Of a DNA stretch of 64,000 nucleotides, positions 10,784-21,606 are shown in pieces (within the stretch, counting starts at the first letter, position 1; every line of letters begins with the position of its first letter). Both the position numbers and the translations under genes were made by a program. This stretch comes from Suillus spraguei (Eukaryota; Basidiomycota; Agaricomycetes; Boletales; Suillaceae). The stretch is taken from NCBI GenBank assembly GCA_016800925.1, contig JABCPU010000015.1, forward strand, positions 310,001-374,000. The letters are read 5' to 3'. The notes under the pieces are model-generated. The model ran no database searches and was not told the origin of the DNA. It saw nothing but the letters and a program-made list of their open reading frames with translations.

Positions 10784-11045
10784 ACAAAGGAATCAAAATC
10801 TGTTTCTCTTGGACTATGCGGGTTCGCAACCTGCTGAACTACAGTTTCTTCATATCGGAACACACCATGGTGGATGGCTTCTTTAGAAGTTCATCGTAAC
10901 TGGTGTTAGCCTGGTGGTTGCTACAACATAATCAAAAGCTGTTTCCCTTGAGCTATGTAGGATCGACTCTTCTGATAGAAAAAATGTTGTCATCGGCAGG
11001 TTTCGGAAACCTGCCGATGAACATTTTTTTCTATCAGAACACACC
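10784..11045 (+). repeat. Two tRNA-Ser-like repeat units in opposite orientation to the left array
   Basis: The same ~148-bp unit as at 6,776-7,510 appears on the plus strand: AATCAAAATCTGTTTCTCTTGG with a T-arm GCGGGTTCGCAACCTGC near 10,828, then TTAGCCTGGTGGTTGCTAC and a second anticodon-arm-like block. The second unit is cut in its T-arm and continues into the hairpin at 10,971-11,038. The 3.3 kb between the arrays is therefore flanked by inverted copies. Confidence 0.75.
10971..11038. repeat. Near-perfect 33-bp palindrome (hairpin) made from tRNA-like repeat ends
   Basis: The left arm 10971-11003 (TCTGATAGAAAAAATG... to GGCAGGTTT) and the right arm 11007-11038 are reverse complements except for a 1-2 base length difference, with the 3-nt loop CGG. 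Each arm is the T-arm plus terminator end of the tRNA-Ser-like unit, so two units meet tail-to-tail here. Confidence 0.85.
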
Positions 11046-11260
11046 CTCAAGCGAAGCAGGTCCGGCTCTCCATAGTATGGACTCGGAGCTTGCCAATCTG
11101 GGGTATTTCACACATCGACGCGCACGCCAAGGAATTTCCGTATGCATGTGGTTCAATAGAGTAAGTCCCTACCACGTAGACCCTAACTTACAGCATGTAC
11201 AAATACAATGCAGTGCGATATACGACAAGAAAGTAAGTGCGATGTAAATAGTCCATATCA

Positions 11261-14056
11261 TCACCTTAAGATACCATTGATGATATCACGACCGTCCAAC
11301 CAGGACTCAGGGCTCATGGTAAGAGCAAGCTGCCCGACTAGCGTGCCCGCTGCTTTACCATTCGTCACGAAATCACGGTTCGTGCAAACGATCATGCTCA
11401 TTTTGCATCGTGTCAGCATCACGTTCGTCCTGCGCGCGTTATTCAAGAACCCTACGCCCTGAGTACGGACTAGAGAGACGATGATGTGATCTTCCTCGTT
11501 CCCTGCGGTGACCGTCAGTCAGATCTCCTTGATATGTCAAGCAAGCTCCTTGCCTTGGAAGGAGTCCACGTTAAAGCATTTGTCTTCCCATGGAAGCTTC
11601 GCTGATTCAAGCTGCCCTTCTATCGCAGACCTCTGACCATCATACGGAGTTATGATCTTGAATTGCTTTCCCTGCTCGTGGTATATACGGGCGAGGTGGA
11701 TCACCACAGATAGCTCTTGTGGGTTCTGATGCAAACGACGTGAGGCTGCCATATCACGAGGGTCAGGAGGAGAAACATACCATCCAGCTATTTTCGGCTT
11801 TTTGCTCCTGGCCCCATTTGACGTCCAAGAAACGACACGCTGCCTTGCTGTTGATGGTGTGCACAGTCATCAACTTCTGGTTGTATACATGACGGGAAAT
11901 AAAGCTCCCAATGACGAATGGCATACGGTCTGAGATCTGGAGTTGAAACAACGAAGAGACGAAGTCGATATACGAGCTTACACTGGGTGTCCAAAAAGTG
12001 TGCCCGCTTTCGGAGGTGCGGGAACTCAAAAACACTTCGGAGCTTCTCAACGTCATCTTGACCAAATGGTGCCACTAAGATCCAAGTCAGTACAAGTCAA
12101 TGATGGAATAACTACCAGAGTCTCACGTTGCTTATCATCACCGATGAACACCATTTTTTGGAGGGTGGGCTGGAAACGCTGAAGCAGCGGCAAATAGTCT
12201 CCTACTTCGATTTGACTCGCCTCGTCGAATATCACGGTCTCAACTGGGACTTGAAGTGTGATGTCATTGATACGAGGATTGGACAGCATACTCAATGTGC
12301 AAAGTATGACTCTTGCTTTTGTGTTTATGTGCACGTCGAACAAGAGCTGCTCAACGGCAACAGCCCCACCACCAAACATGTCGGATCGTATAAAACAATG
12401 TTCCAGTCTCTCATACAGGTGTTCATGCCTGCATCACGAAAATTCAGTATGACGGAAATGTCAAAAACGTGCGACATACCAGTCATAATGGAAGTCTTTG
12501 GATACTAGAAGCTTGAATTCACGGAAGCCAACCTTGTCAAGCTTTTCTGCGATATTCCTGACAGCGACGTTCGACTGTGCCACGAGCCAGACTGTGCGAT
12601 CCTTGTGCCCAGTCTTGACGATACTGTCGACACTGGCCGCTATGACCGTTGTTTTGCCAGTGCCAGGAGGGCCCTGAATAAGCAATACACGATCTCTGTC
12701 TGTTTGCGAAATAATTCGCTCCACTGCTTCATACTGCGAACAGTTCAATGTACCACTCGGATCGTAAACAAATGGTGCGCTGGAAGCACCCCCGGTGAGG
12801 GGCGGCCACGAGATCTTCAATGACGGTGCCCAGATACTACAGAAGAATGGGTAATGGGTCAACGTGATGGTGCCTTGAAGCGCCTTTAGCACTACAGATT
12901 CTTTGTATGATTCAGCGGCTGTCAGGTCTTCTTTCCCAACAGTGGTTACACGGAGGACCCTGCCCGAAGCACGTGCAGTTTGGACATTGATATGAGCCTG
13001 TCTTCCGTCTATATGCTGTGCACGACCAGTGATTGTTGACAACCGATCTCCTTTCTGCGTTTCAATGCGGATGACCTGTAAATGCGAACGTTCAGAGTCT
13101 GTTGCATAATGTCTCATAAATGCACACACTTGATCTTTGTTTTTCATGATACGTGTTCTGAAGCGAGTGCACTCGAGGTTGAGATTGCCAGCTTTAGAGA
13201 TGCTTAAGTCATCTTTGACGTTGTTGACGACTGTCGTTGGCTTCAAAGACTCCAAGATTTCAGCATCGCGAGAGATCTTGGCGAGGGCGCTCAGATGCTA
13301 CGAGATGAATTAGGAGGAGTTTATGACGTGACAAAGAATACATACAATATCCGGCATCGTGTCTGTGGCGATTCGAGATATACCAGCAAATCTGGGCGCC
13401 ATGTGAGGAAATGCAACAGTACGACATGCTGCCCAAGCCTGGAGCGCTACATCCTTGGTTGTTGCATCTCCTTCTCTATGAGCGAAGAGAATTTTCACGT
13501 TCTGCTTCTGGAGTAAGAGCTCGCCGCCCAAGGCGTCCATACTCGCCTCAAGGGAGCGCCGATCACTTAAAGACACCGACAAGATGTCTACTGCGGCATT
13601 GATGCGAAGTGAGTGGTCCAGGTAGAGACCAAGTGCAATCCTGTCCATCCTGTACCCATAGAGTTGGATGTCAGGATTACACAATATCTGGTTTTGTAGG
13701 AGGGTCCGTCCTCGAACAACCGGAGGGTGTTGTTCCTGGCCCTTCTTCTTCCTCTTTTTCTTCTTCTGTTGCTGTTGCTGTTGTTCCTGCTGGTGCTGTA
13801 GGTGCTGCAAATTCGGTTCTTTTGTAGGAGAGAAGTGGATGACGAGCGCTCTGGTGAGCGTAGCAAATGCTAAAGACGCAAGAGTACAGTCATGGTGATA
13901 CATGGCTGCCACCCCAACGGCGGCGCCTTGAGCTGAGTCGATAAGACGCCGCAATGCTAGAGAAGAGAAATTGTCCTCGTCGACGCCTTCAACAGTTATG
14001 GGCTCATGAACGGCCTTATAAACGTTCTGTTGCAGAGTGAAGAATGTATAAGTCAT
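11261..14056 (-). CDS. Helicase copy A: UPF1-like SF1 helicase with extra N-terminal domain, intact (~810 aa)
   Basis: The model has eight exons on the minus strand: 14056-13346, 13297-13130, 13075-12480, 12428-12127, 12074-11982, 11929-11781, 11725-11554 and 11502-11261. All phases fit and the frame is open. Helicase motifs in order: Walker A GPPGTGKTT (about residue 428), Ia SNVAVRNIAEKL, Walker B FDEASQIEVGDYLP (about 558), III FIGDDKQLAPFG, IV QYRMP, V VDSFQGNEED and VI NVMLTRCK. This set marks a UPF1/DNA2-type 5'-3' RNA/DNA helicase. The first ~240 residues are a separate domain interrupted by a Gln/Lys-rich linker (plus-strand 13,735-13,810). The intron after VDSFQ is GC-AG (GCAAGG at 11553). 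Biological role unknown; one of seven paralogues here. Confidence 0.88.
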
Positions 14057-14440
14057 GTGTGTAAAGATAGTAGAGAGAGAATGTCAACGCGCTGAAAGTG
14101 AGGATGTAGGAATATGATCCAAGGCCACGGTTATTTATTGCTGGATGAGTATCACATCCTGTGGCGTTTTACAGCAGTTAGTGAAAGGGGGACAGGGAAT
14201 CACGCATAGGCTGTGCTTGAACAAAGCACAAATGGGTACTTTTGTGTGTCCAGTATCCCAGACTCCAGAGTAACTAGTAGGTTTTTCTGAAATCCAACGC
14301 CTTTCAAAGGCCTTTCAGCGTCTTCTTGAATCTAACTTGTAAGTGCAAACAACATTGAGCTGAGTTTGCGCATAAGCAATGGCAGTGCGATAAGTCACTT
14401 TAATTTCAAGAAAACGCGGATATCGTGGGTTGCGGGCAAG
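14057..14440 (-). promoter_or_regulatory. Conserved 5' flank of helicase A (shared with B, F and G)
   Basis: Upstream of the ATG the minus strand carries AATAAATA (plus-strand TATTTATT at 14,133-14,140), about 80 bp before the start and TATA-like. Conserved blocks follow, including TGTGTCCAGTATCCCAGACT and GCATAGGCTGTGCTTGAA (plus strand). The same blocks in the same order precede copies B, F and G. At about 14,386-14,430 it also shares GATAAGTCA...TTTCAAGAA with the PAM18 side of copy G's promoter. Confidence 0.6.
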
Positions 14441-15594
14441 AAGTACTTGCATGAATGAATTGGGGCTCACTTTATGTAAAGTGGGGTGGGACAGGATAAG
14501 ATACAGCTCAGCGGGCTTGTAATTATAATTTCCATATTGGTTATTTTCAGTCTCCCCGACACTATCTACTGGATGACCATGTCTTCGTCAACAATTTTCT
14601 GACTTAAATCTGCTTGACAAACTTTGCATGAAGCAAGCAGGATGATGGCACATTCCAAAACCACATCAAAATGCGGCAATAGCACTGTGCCACTGCTTCA
14701 ATCCTGCAGGTGGTCCAATATGAAATATCAACCTACCTCTTATTACAACAGGAGCAGCACATGCCATTACGAACTTGGCAGATATAGAAACTACGGTCCT
14801 TGGCAAGCGCTAATCTGCCTGCTGGTCGGAAACCTCCGCCAAAGCCACACACTCTCGCGGAGTCACCCTCAAACTCAGATTTGGGACACAGTGCTGACTG
14901 GTTGAATGGTAATCGCAACCTTCCTGCAGAATTCGAGATGGTGGAGAAAAACTCGTTTGTGCTTGCTGGATGGGTAGTATTGATTTACGCTCACTTTTTC
15001 TATGTGAACTACTTTCAGAGTCCAGTGCCAAACAAGCTCGTAACCTGCTTCTGTGCCCATCAAGACTACTGCAGTCAAAAGATCGTCCCAGTCTCTACAA
15101 TACTTATCCTTCTGATCGGAAACTTTAAGTCCAAATTTCCAATTTCCATTGTTCAAATTCACGATAATCGACACTGGTAAATCTTGGGACCCCTGGGTGC
15201 ACACTGCATTGTGAATTTACCCTGAATGTCGTAAAATTCGATATTCGTCGTACACGTGTCTACAACAAGGCCGACATGTGGATTCAGGGATAGTGCGCCT
15301 ACTAGTATACTCAACTCGTCAACGCTCCTGCTGACTAAGACACCGAAGAACGGTGGCCTATGATATGCTGAATTTTTCTTGTGTCTTGTGACACCGCCCA
15401 TCTACACTCGACTCAGCGGTGGGAAGAACAAGACGTTTCCTGCCCTCCTAACCGCGGAGGATTACCCTTCAGCTACTTTCTTCACCAATTCACTGATGCT
15501 AGTACGTAGACCCTAGCATACACCAATTGCCATATAATACAAAATGCAGTGCAATATGTGACAAAAAACCCCAAAACTCGAAGGGCCACGTAAA
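14441..15594. other. Spacer between helicase copies A and B
   Basis: No gene recognised. Part of it (about 14,880-15,000) matches the B-C spacer at 19,400-19,590, so it is duplicated along with the genes. Confidence 0.5.
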
Positions 15595-15724
15595 TAGTCC
15601 AGATCACTTTAAGATGCCATTGACTATATCATGAGTGACCAAAGCCCATAATAAGAGTAAGCTGCCCGACCAGCGTGCCCGCCACTTTACCCTTCGTCAC
15701 AAAATCACGGTTCGTGCAAATGAT
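15595..15724 (-). pseudogene. Relic of the last exon of another helicase copy (G-like)
   Basis: About 130 bp match the last exon of the helicases on the minus strand (blocks GTAAGCTGCCCGACCAGCGT and TTCGTCACAAAATCACGGTT on the plus strand, antisense). The flank CACCAATTGCCATATAATAC at 15,520-15,540 matches the region beyond the stop of copy G (33,800-33,830). Homology stops abruptly at about 15,724, where spacer sequence shared with the B-C and E-F spacers begins. It is an eighth, nearly erased copy. Confidence 0.7.
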
Positions 15725-16142
15725 ACTCTATTGACTGCATGCGCTCTGCCTGTCTCATTATGCCCGATCTAGCAGTCAATGGCGCCTATATTAGCGACAA
15801 CACTACCAGAAACTACCGACGTTTCATACTACGTGACTCTCGCCGTCAGCGTATATGGCTGTGGAGTAGTGACAGATTTTTGGGGGTCAGAACTGAGTTA
15901 GGGTGCGACCTTGACACCGAGGTGACCTACTGGAGGGTCGACTGTCCTGTGTGCTTCATGACATCGACGCACACCAAGTATCACCTGAAGTTCCCATATG
16001 CATGTGGTTCAATATCATGAGCCTCTAATACGTGACTCAGACCCTGACTTGCAGCACGTACATACACAATTGCCATATAATACAAGATCCAGTGCAACAT
16101 ACTACGACAAGAAAGTAGGCGAGATGTAAATAGTCAAAATCA

Positions 16143-18876
16143 TCACCTTAAGATACCATCGATTACATCGTGAGCGTCCAACCAGGCATCAGGGCCCATA
16201 GCAACAACAAGCTTCCCGACCAGCGTGCTTGCTGCTTCACCCTGCGTCACGAAATCACGATTCGTGCAAACGATCATGCTGATTTTGCATCGTGTCAGCA
16301 TGACGTTTGTCCTGCGTGCGTTATTCAAGAACCCTACACCCTGAGTACGAACTAAAGAGATGATTATGTGGTCTTCCTCGTTTCCTGCGGTGATCGTTAG
16401 TCAGATCCTCCAGTGCGTCAAGGAACTGCTTGCCTTGGAAGGAGTCCACGTTAAAGCATTTGTCTTCCCATGGAAGTCCCGCTGATTCAAGCTGCTTTTC
16501 TATCGCAGACCTTTGACCATCATACGGGGTGATGATCCTGAACCGCTTTCCCTGTGCATAGTGTATACGGGCGAGGTGGATAACCATGAGTATCTCTTCC
16601 AGGTTCTAGTGCAAATGGCGTAAGGCTGGGATATCACGAAAGTCAAGAGGAAAAACACACTATCCAGCTATGTCCCGCTTTCTGCTCCTGGCCCCTTTTG
16701 ACATCCAAGAAACGACATGCTGCATTGTTGTTGACGTCGTGCACAGTCATCAATTTCTGATTGTATACATGACGGGAAATAAAGTTGCCAATGACGAGTG
16801 GCATACGGTCTGGGATCTGGAGTTGAAACGACAAAGATCCGAAGTCGAGATATGAGCTTACACTGGATATCCAAAAAGTGCGCCTGCTTTCGGAGGTGCG
16901 GGAACTCAAAAACACTTCGTAGCTTCCTAACATCATCTTGGCCGAATGGTGCCACTGACATCCAAGTCAGTACAGGTCAACGATGGAATAACCACCTGGG
17001 TCTCACGTTGCTTGTCGTCACCGATGAACACCATTTTTTGGAGGCTATGCTGGAAACGCTGAAGCAGCGGCAGGTAGTCTCCCACTTCGATTTGACTTGC
17101 CTCGTCAAATATCACGGTTTGAACCGGAACTTGACGAGTAATTTCTTCGATGCGAGGATTAGACAGCATGCTCAACGTACAAAGTATGACTCTTGTATCG
17201 AGCAAAAGCCGGCTAACGGCAACGGGCCCACCACCAAACATGTCGGATCGTATGAAACAATGTTCCAGTCTCTCATACAGGTGTTCATGCCTGCATCACA
17301 AAAATTCAATATGACGAGAATGTGAAGAAGGTGCGACATACCAGTCATAATGGAAGTCTTTGGATACTAGAAGCCTGAATTCACGGAAGCCAACCTTGTC
17401 AAGCTTTTCTGCGATATTCTTGACAGCGACGTTCGAGCGTGCTACGAGCCAGACTGTGCGATCCCTGTGCCCAGTCTTGATGATACTGTCGACACTGGTC
17501 GCTATGACTGTTGTTTTGCCAGTGCCAGGAGGACCCTGAATAAGTAATACACGATCTCTGTCTGCTTGCGAAAGAATTCGCTCCACTGCTTCATACTGCG
17601 AATAGTTCAATGTACCGCTCGGATCGTAAACAAATGATGTGTTGGAAGCACCCTCAGTCTGTGGTGGCCATGAGATCTTTAATGACGGTGCCCAAATACT
17701 ACAGAAGAATGGGTAATGGGTCAACGTGATGGTGCCTTGAAGCGCATTTAGCACCACAGATTCTTTGTGTGATTCAGCGGCTGTCAAGTCTTCTTTCCCG
17801 ATAGTGGTTACACGGAGGACCTTGCTCGAAGCCTGTACAGCGCTTTGGACGTCGATATAAGCCTGTCTTCCGTTTGTACGCTGTACACGACCTTCGATTT
17901 TCTCCAGCCCATCTCTGTTCTGCGTCTCAATGTGGATGACCTGTAAGTGCGGATATTCAGAGTCGGCTGTACTATGTCTCATAAATGCTCATACTTGATC
18001 ACTGTTTTTCATGACACGCGTTCTGAAGCGAGTGCACTCGAGGTTGAGAATACCGGCTGTGGAGATGCTCAAGTCATCTTTAACGTTGTTGACGACTGTT
18101 GTTGGCTTCAAAGACTCCAAAATTTCAGCATCGCGTGAAATCTTGGCGAGGGCGCTCAGATGCTACACAATGAATTAGAACGGACTCGTGACGTGAGGAA
18201 GAATATATACAGCATCCAACATCGTGTCTGTGGCGATTCGAGATATGCGAGTGAATTTGGACTCCATGTAAGGAAATGCAACAGCGCGACATGCTGCCCA
18301 AGCCTGGAGCACTACATCCTTGGCTGTTGCATCTCCTTCTCTTTGGGCGAAGAGAATTTTCACATTCTGCTTCTGGAGTATGAGCTCACCACCCAAGGCG
18401 TCCATAGTCGCCTCAAGGGAGCGCCGATCACAGATAGACACCGACAGGATGTCGACTGCAGCATTGATGCGAAGTGAGAGGTCCAGATAGAGACCAAGTG
18501 CAATCCTGTCTATCCTGTACCCGTAGAGTTGGATGGCAGGATTACACAATATCTGGTCTTGTATGAGGGCGCGTCCTCGAACAATCGGAGGGTTTTGTTC
18601 CTGGCCCTTGTTCTTTTTCTTCTTCTGTTGCTGTTGATTCTGTTTATCCGCAGCAGAGAAGTCGACGACAAGTGCTCTGGTGAGTGTTGCAAATGCTAAA
18701 GAGGACAGAGAACAATCATGGCGGTACGTAGCTGCCACCCCAATGGCGGCGCCTTGAGCTGAGTCGATAAAACGCTGCAAGGTTGAAGAAGGAACATTGT
18801 TCTCGTTGACGTCTTCAACAGTTATGGGCTCATGATTGGCCTCAATATAAACGTTCTGTCGCAGAGTGTAGGTCAT
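16143..18876 (-). CDS. Helicase copy B: UPF1-like SF1 helicase, intact (~790 aa)
   Basis: Exons on the minus strand: 18876-18211, 18162-17995, 17940-17342, 17290-17007, 16954-16862, 16809-16661, 16605-16434 and 16384-16143 (total 2,373 nt, divisible by three). Motifs match copy A: GPPGTGKTT, FDEASQIEVGDYLP, GDDKQLAPFG, QYRMP, DSFQGNEED and NVMLTRCK. The second intron (17941-17994, 54 nt) contains an in-frame TGA at 17991-17989; read as coding it would truncate the protein, which shows that this segment must be spliced. The Gln/Lys linker is shorter than in A. The intron after DSFQ is GC-AG. Its promoter at 18,877-19,160 resembles those of A, F and G. Confidence 0.87.
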
Positions 18877-19400
18877 GGGTGTGAAAGATAGAGAGAGGTG
18901 CTAATGCGCTGAAAGTGGGGATCGTGATCCAAGGCCACACCTATTTATTGCTGGATGAGTGTCATTTTTTGTCAATGAATGGTAACGGCGTTTCAGAGCA
19001 AGTCAGCGATGAAAGGGAGACAGGGAACTATGCATAGGTGTTTGAACTTTGAAGAACAAAGCACATTAAATGGGTACTATCTCAGACTCCAGAGTAACTT
19101 ACTAGGAATTTTTTATTGAAATGCAATGCCTTTCAGCGGCTCCTTGAATCCAAGCAGCATCGTGAGCAGAATTTGGGCTGAAGTGGGCTATGCCCGAAGC
19201 TCTGCTATCGATTAACAACAAAGACTTGAACTCGTGCTGTGACTGCCTCCGGCTGCTCTAACGGTGCTCTAAACCCAACCCAAATTCTCACCCTCTACCT
19301 AGGGGTCACCTACTCAAGCGTGTAAGTAATTAAAGGCGGTGCGATAAGTCAGTTCAATTTCAAGAAAATGCGGAGATCGTGGAAGTGCATGTATGAATTT
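18877..19400 (-). promoter_or_regulatory. Conserved 5' flank of helicase B
   Basis: Same block order as upstream of A: TATTTATT (plus strand) at 18,950, GCATAGGTG, AAAGCACA, CTCAGACTCCAGAGTAACT. It then runs into GGTGCGATAAGTCAGTTCAA at about 19,334, shared with the PAM18-side promoter near 36,970. Confidence 0.55.
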
Positions 19401-19432
19401 ATGACGGTGCTGACTGGTTTGATGGTGATCAT

Positions 19433-19545
19433 GTAACTTAGTCGGACCGCGGCCGAGGCTAACCGTTACACCACGGTTGAGCTTCCAGCAGCGAACATAT
19501 GTACGGAACTCAGGTAAGCCGGCGTGCTTACAGATCACAGCCTGC
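19433..19545 (-). repeat. ~110-bp insertion with a tRNA-like A-box in the B-C spacer
   Basis: Compared with the A-B spacer, an extra block interrupts the shared sequence GACTGGTT...GGTGGAGAAAA. On the minus strand it reads GTGGTGTAACGGTTAGCCTC, which resembles the A-box and D-arm of tRNA-Glu/Asp, followed closely by GGTCCGACTAA, a weak B-box. The anticodon arm is missing. It may be a tRNA-derived SINE head. Confidence 0.4.
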
Positions 19546-20184
19546 ACAAGACGGTGGAGAAAACTCGTTTGTGCTTGTGGTATTGTTTTACGCTCACTTG
19601 TGGTTCTTGGAACCTTTGAAACTGATCCACCCAAATTCGCGTACAAATAAAATGCAGTGCAATATGTGATAATCCAAATGTACTCCGCTAGGCTAGGGTC
19701 GCCATCAATCAGAATGACTCATTGTTTCGCCAACAAAGGCGAACCAAAGGAACATGACCGTCTTTTGTATTGAGTGACGGTATGATACCGCTTGTCCAGG
19801 TTAATATTAATACCTATAGTAGTCTATTGACTACTACATGCACTCTGCGTATTCAATTGTTTATCGTAACTGACACCGAGCGGCCATGCAACGTGAAAAG
19901 TACGGTAACGCCCAGCTCCCTTGACGATATCATCATGTTATGCTCAAGTCCAGCATTCCTCAATGGCGTTCGGATTAGTGGCGGCGCTAGTTGGCTAGCT
20001 CTGCACGAGTCCTTTTAGATGTTGGTGAGTGGGGTTCTACTATGAAGGGCTTATGCAGTAGTACGCCACCCACCGATGCTTCATGCTACGTGACTCTCGC
20101 CGTCAGTGTATGTAGCTGTGGAGCAGTGACAGATTTCGGGCGGTTAGTATTAAGTCAGTATGCGACCCTGACACCGAGGTGGCC
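19546..20184. other. Spacer between helicase copies B and C
   Basis: No gene. About 19,680-20,180 (marker CGCTAGGCTAGGGTCGCCAT) matches the segment right of the inverted repeat at 28,790-29,400 and, less well, the A-B spacer at 15,728-16,020. It is the 3' flank of an A-type copy carried in each duplication. Confidence 0.6.
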
Positions 20185-20352
20185 TCACGCGTACAAGTAC
20201 AACCTGAAGTTCCCATATGCATGTGATTCAATATAATGAGTCTCTACGAGGTAGACCCTAGCATGTACATATGCAATTGCCATATAATACAAATGCAGTG
20301 CAATGTATGACAAGAAATCAAGCGCGATGTAAATAGTCCAGCCTCCAAACCA

Positions 20353-21606
20353 TCGCCTTAAGATACCTTTCACTATATCACGAATGTCCAACCAGGCATC
20401 AGGGCCCACAAGCTTCCCGATCAACGTGCTTATTGCTTTACCCTTCGTCATGAAATCACGTTTCGTGCGAACGATCATGCTGATTTTGCATTGTGTCAGC
20501 ATGACGTTCACCCTGCGCGCGTTATTCAAGAACCCTACGTCCCGAGTACGAACTAGAGAGAGGATTATGTGGTCTTCCTCGTTTCCTGCAGTGATCGTCA
20601 GTCAGATCTTCCTAGTAAGTTGAGGAAGCTACTTGCCTTGAAAGGGGTTCACGTCAAAGCATTTGTCTTCCCACGGAAGATTTGCTGACTCAAACTGCTT
20701 TTCTATTGCAGACCTCTGACCATCATACAGGGTGATGATCTTGAACTGCTTGCCCTGTTTGTGGTATATACGGGTGAGGTGGATAAACATGAGTATCTCT
20801 TATTGGTTCTATAGCAAAAGACGTCAGGCCGCCATATCACGAGGGTGAGAAGGAAAACATACTATCCAACCATTTCCCGCTTTCTTCTCTTTGCCCATTT
20901 TGACATCCAAGAAACGACATGCCGCCTCGCTGTTGATGTTGTGTACGGTCATCAACTTCTGATTGTATACATGACAGGAAATAAAGTTGCCAACGACGAG
21001 TGGCATACGGTCTGGGATCTGGAATTGAAATGAGGAAGAGACAAAGTCGAGATACGAGCTTACACTCGGTATCCAAAAAGTGCGCCTGCTTTCGGAGGTG
21101 CGGGAACTCAAAAATACTTTGTAGTTTCCCAACGTCATCTTGACCGAATGGGGCCACTGACATCCAAGTCAGTACAGGTCAACGATGGAATAACCACCTG
21201 GGTCTCACGTTGCTTGTGATGAACACCATTTTTGGAGGCTATGCTGGAAACGCTGAAGCAGCGGCAGGTAGTCTCCCATTTCGGTTTGACTTGCCTCGTC
21301 AAATATTACGGTTTGAACCGGGACTTGACGAGCAAATCTTCGATATGAGGATTAGACAGCATGCTCAACGTACAAAGTATGACTCTTGTGTCGAGCAAAA
21401 GCCGGCTAACGGCAACGGCTCCACCACCAAATTTGTCGGATCGTATAAAACAGTATTTCAGTCTTTCATACAGGTGTTCATGCCTGCAACACGAAAATTC
21501 AATATGACGGGGATGTGAAGAAGGTGCGATTCTTGTGCCCAGTCTTGACGATACTGTCAACACTGACCGCTATGACTGTTGTTTTGCCAGTGCCAGGAGG
21601 GCCCTG
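20353..21606 (-). pseudogene. Helicase copy C: truncated pseudogene
   Basis: Recognisable exons run from motif VI back to Walker A, but the copy is broken in several ways. The normal stop TGA is CGA at 20353-20355, so the last exon would run on to 20185. The stretch from just after Walker A to the DW|HEHL intron is deleted near 21,530, and a short deletion near 21,222 breaks GDDKQ. Homology to the other copies ends at about 21,606, inside the Walker A codons, where the left arm of the D/E inverted repeat begins. The N-terminal domain and promoter are absent. Confidence 0.85.

Noticed and set aside
17989..17991. Premature TGA in helicase copy B (also in copy F)
   Set aside because: It lies inside a 54-nt segment with GT...CAG ends at a position where D and E also have an intron; splicing removes it and the frame continues.
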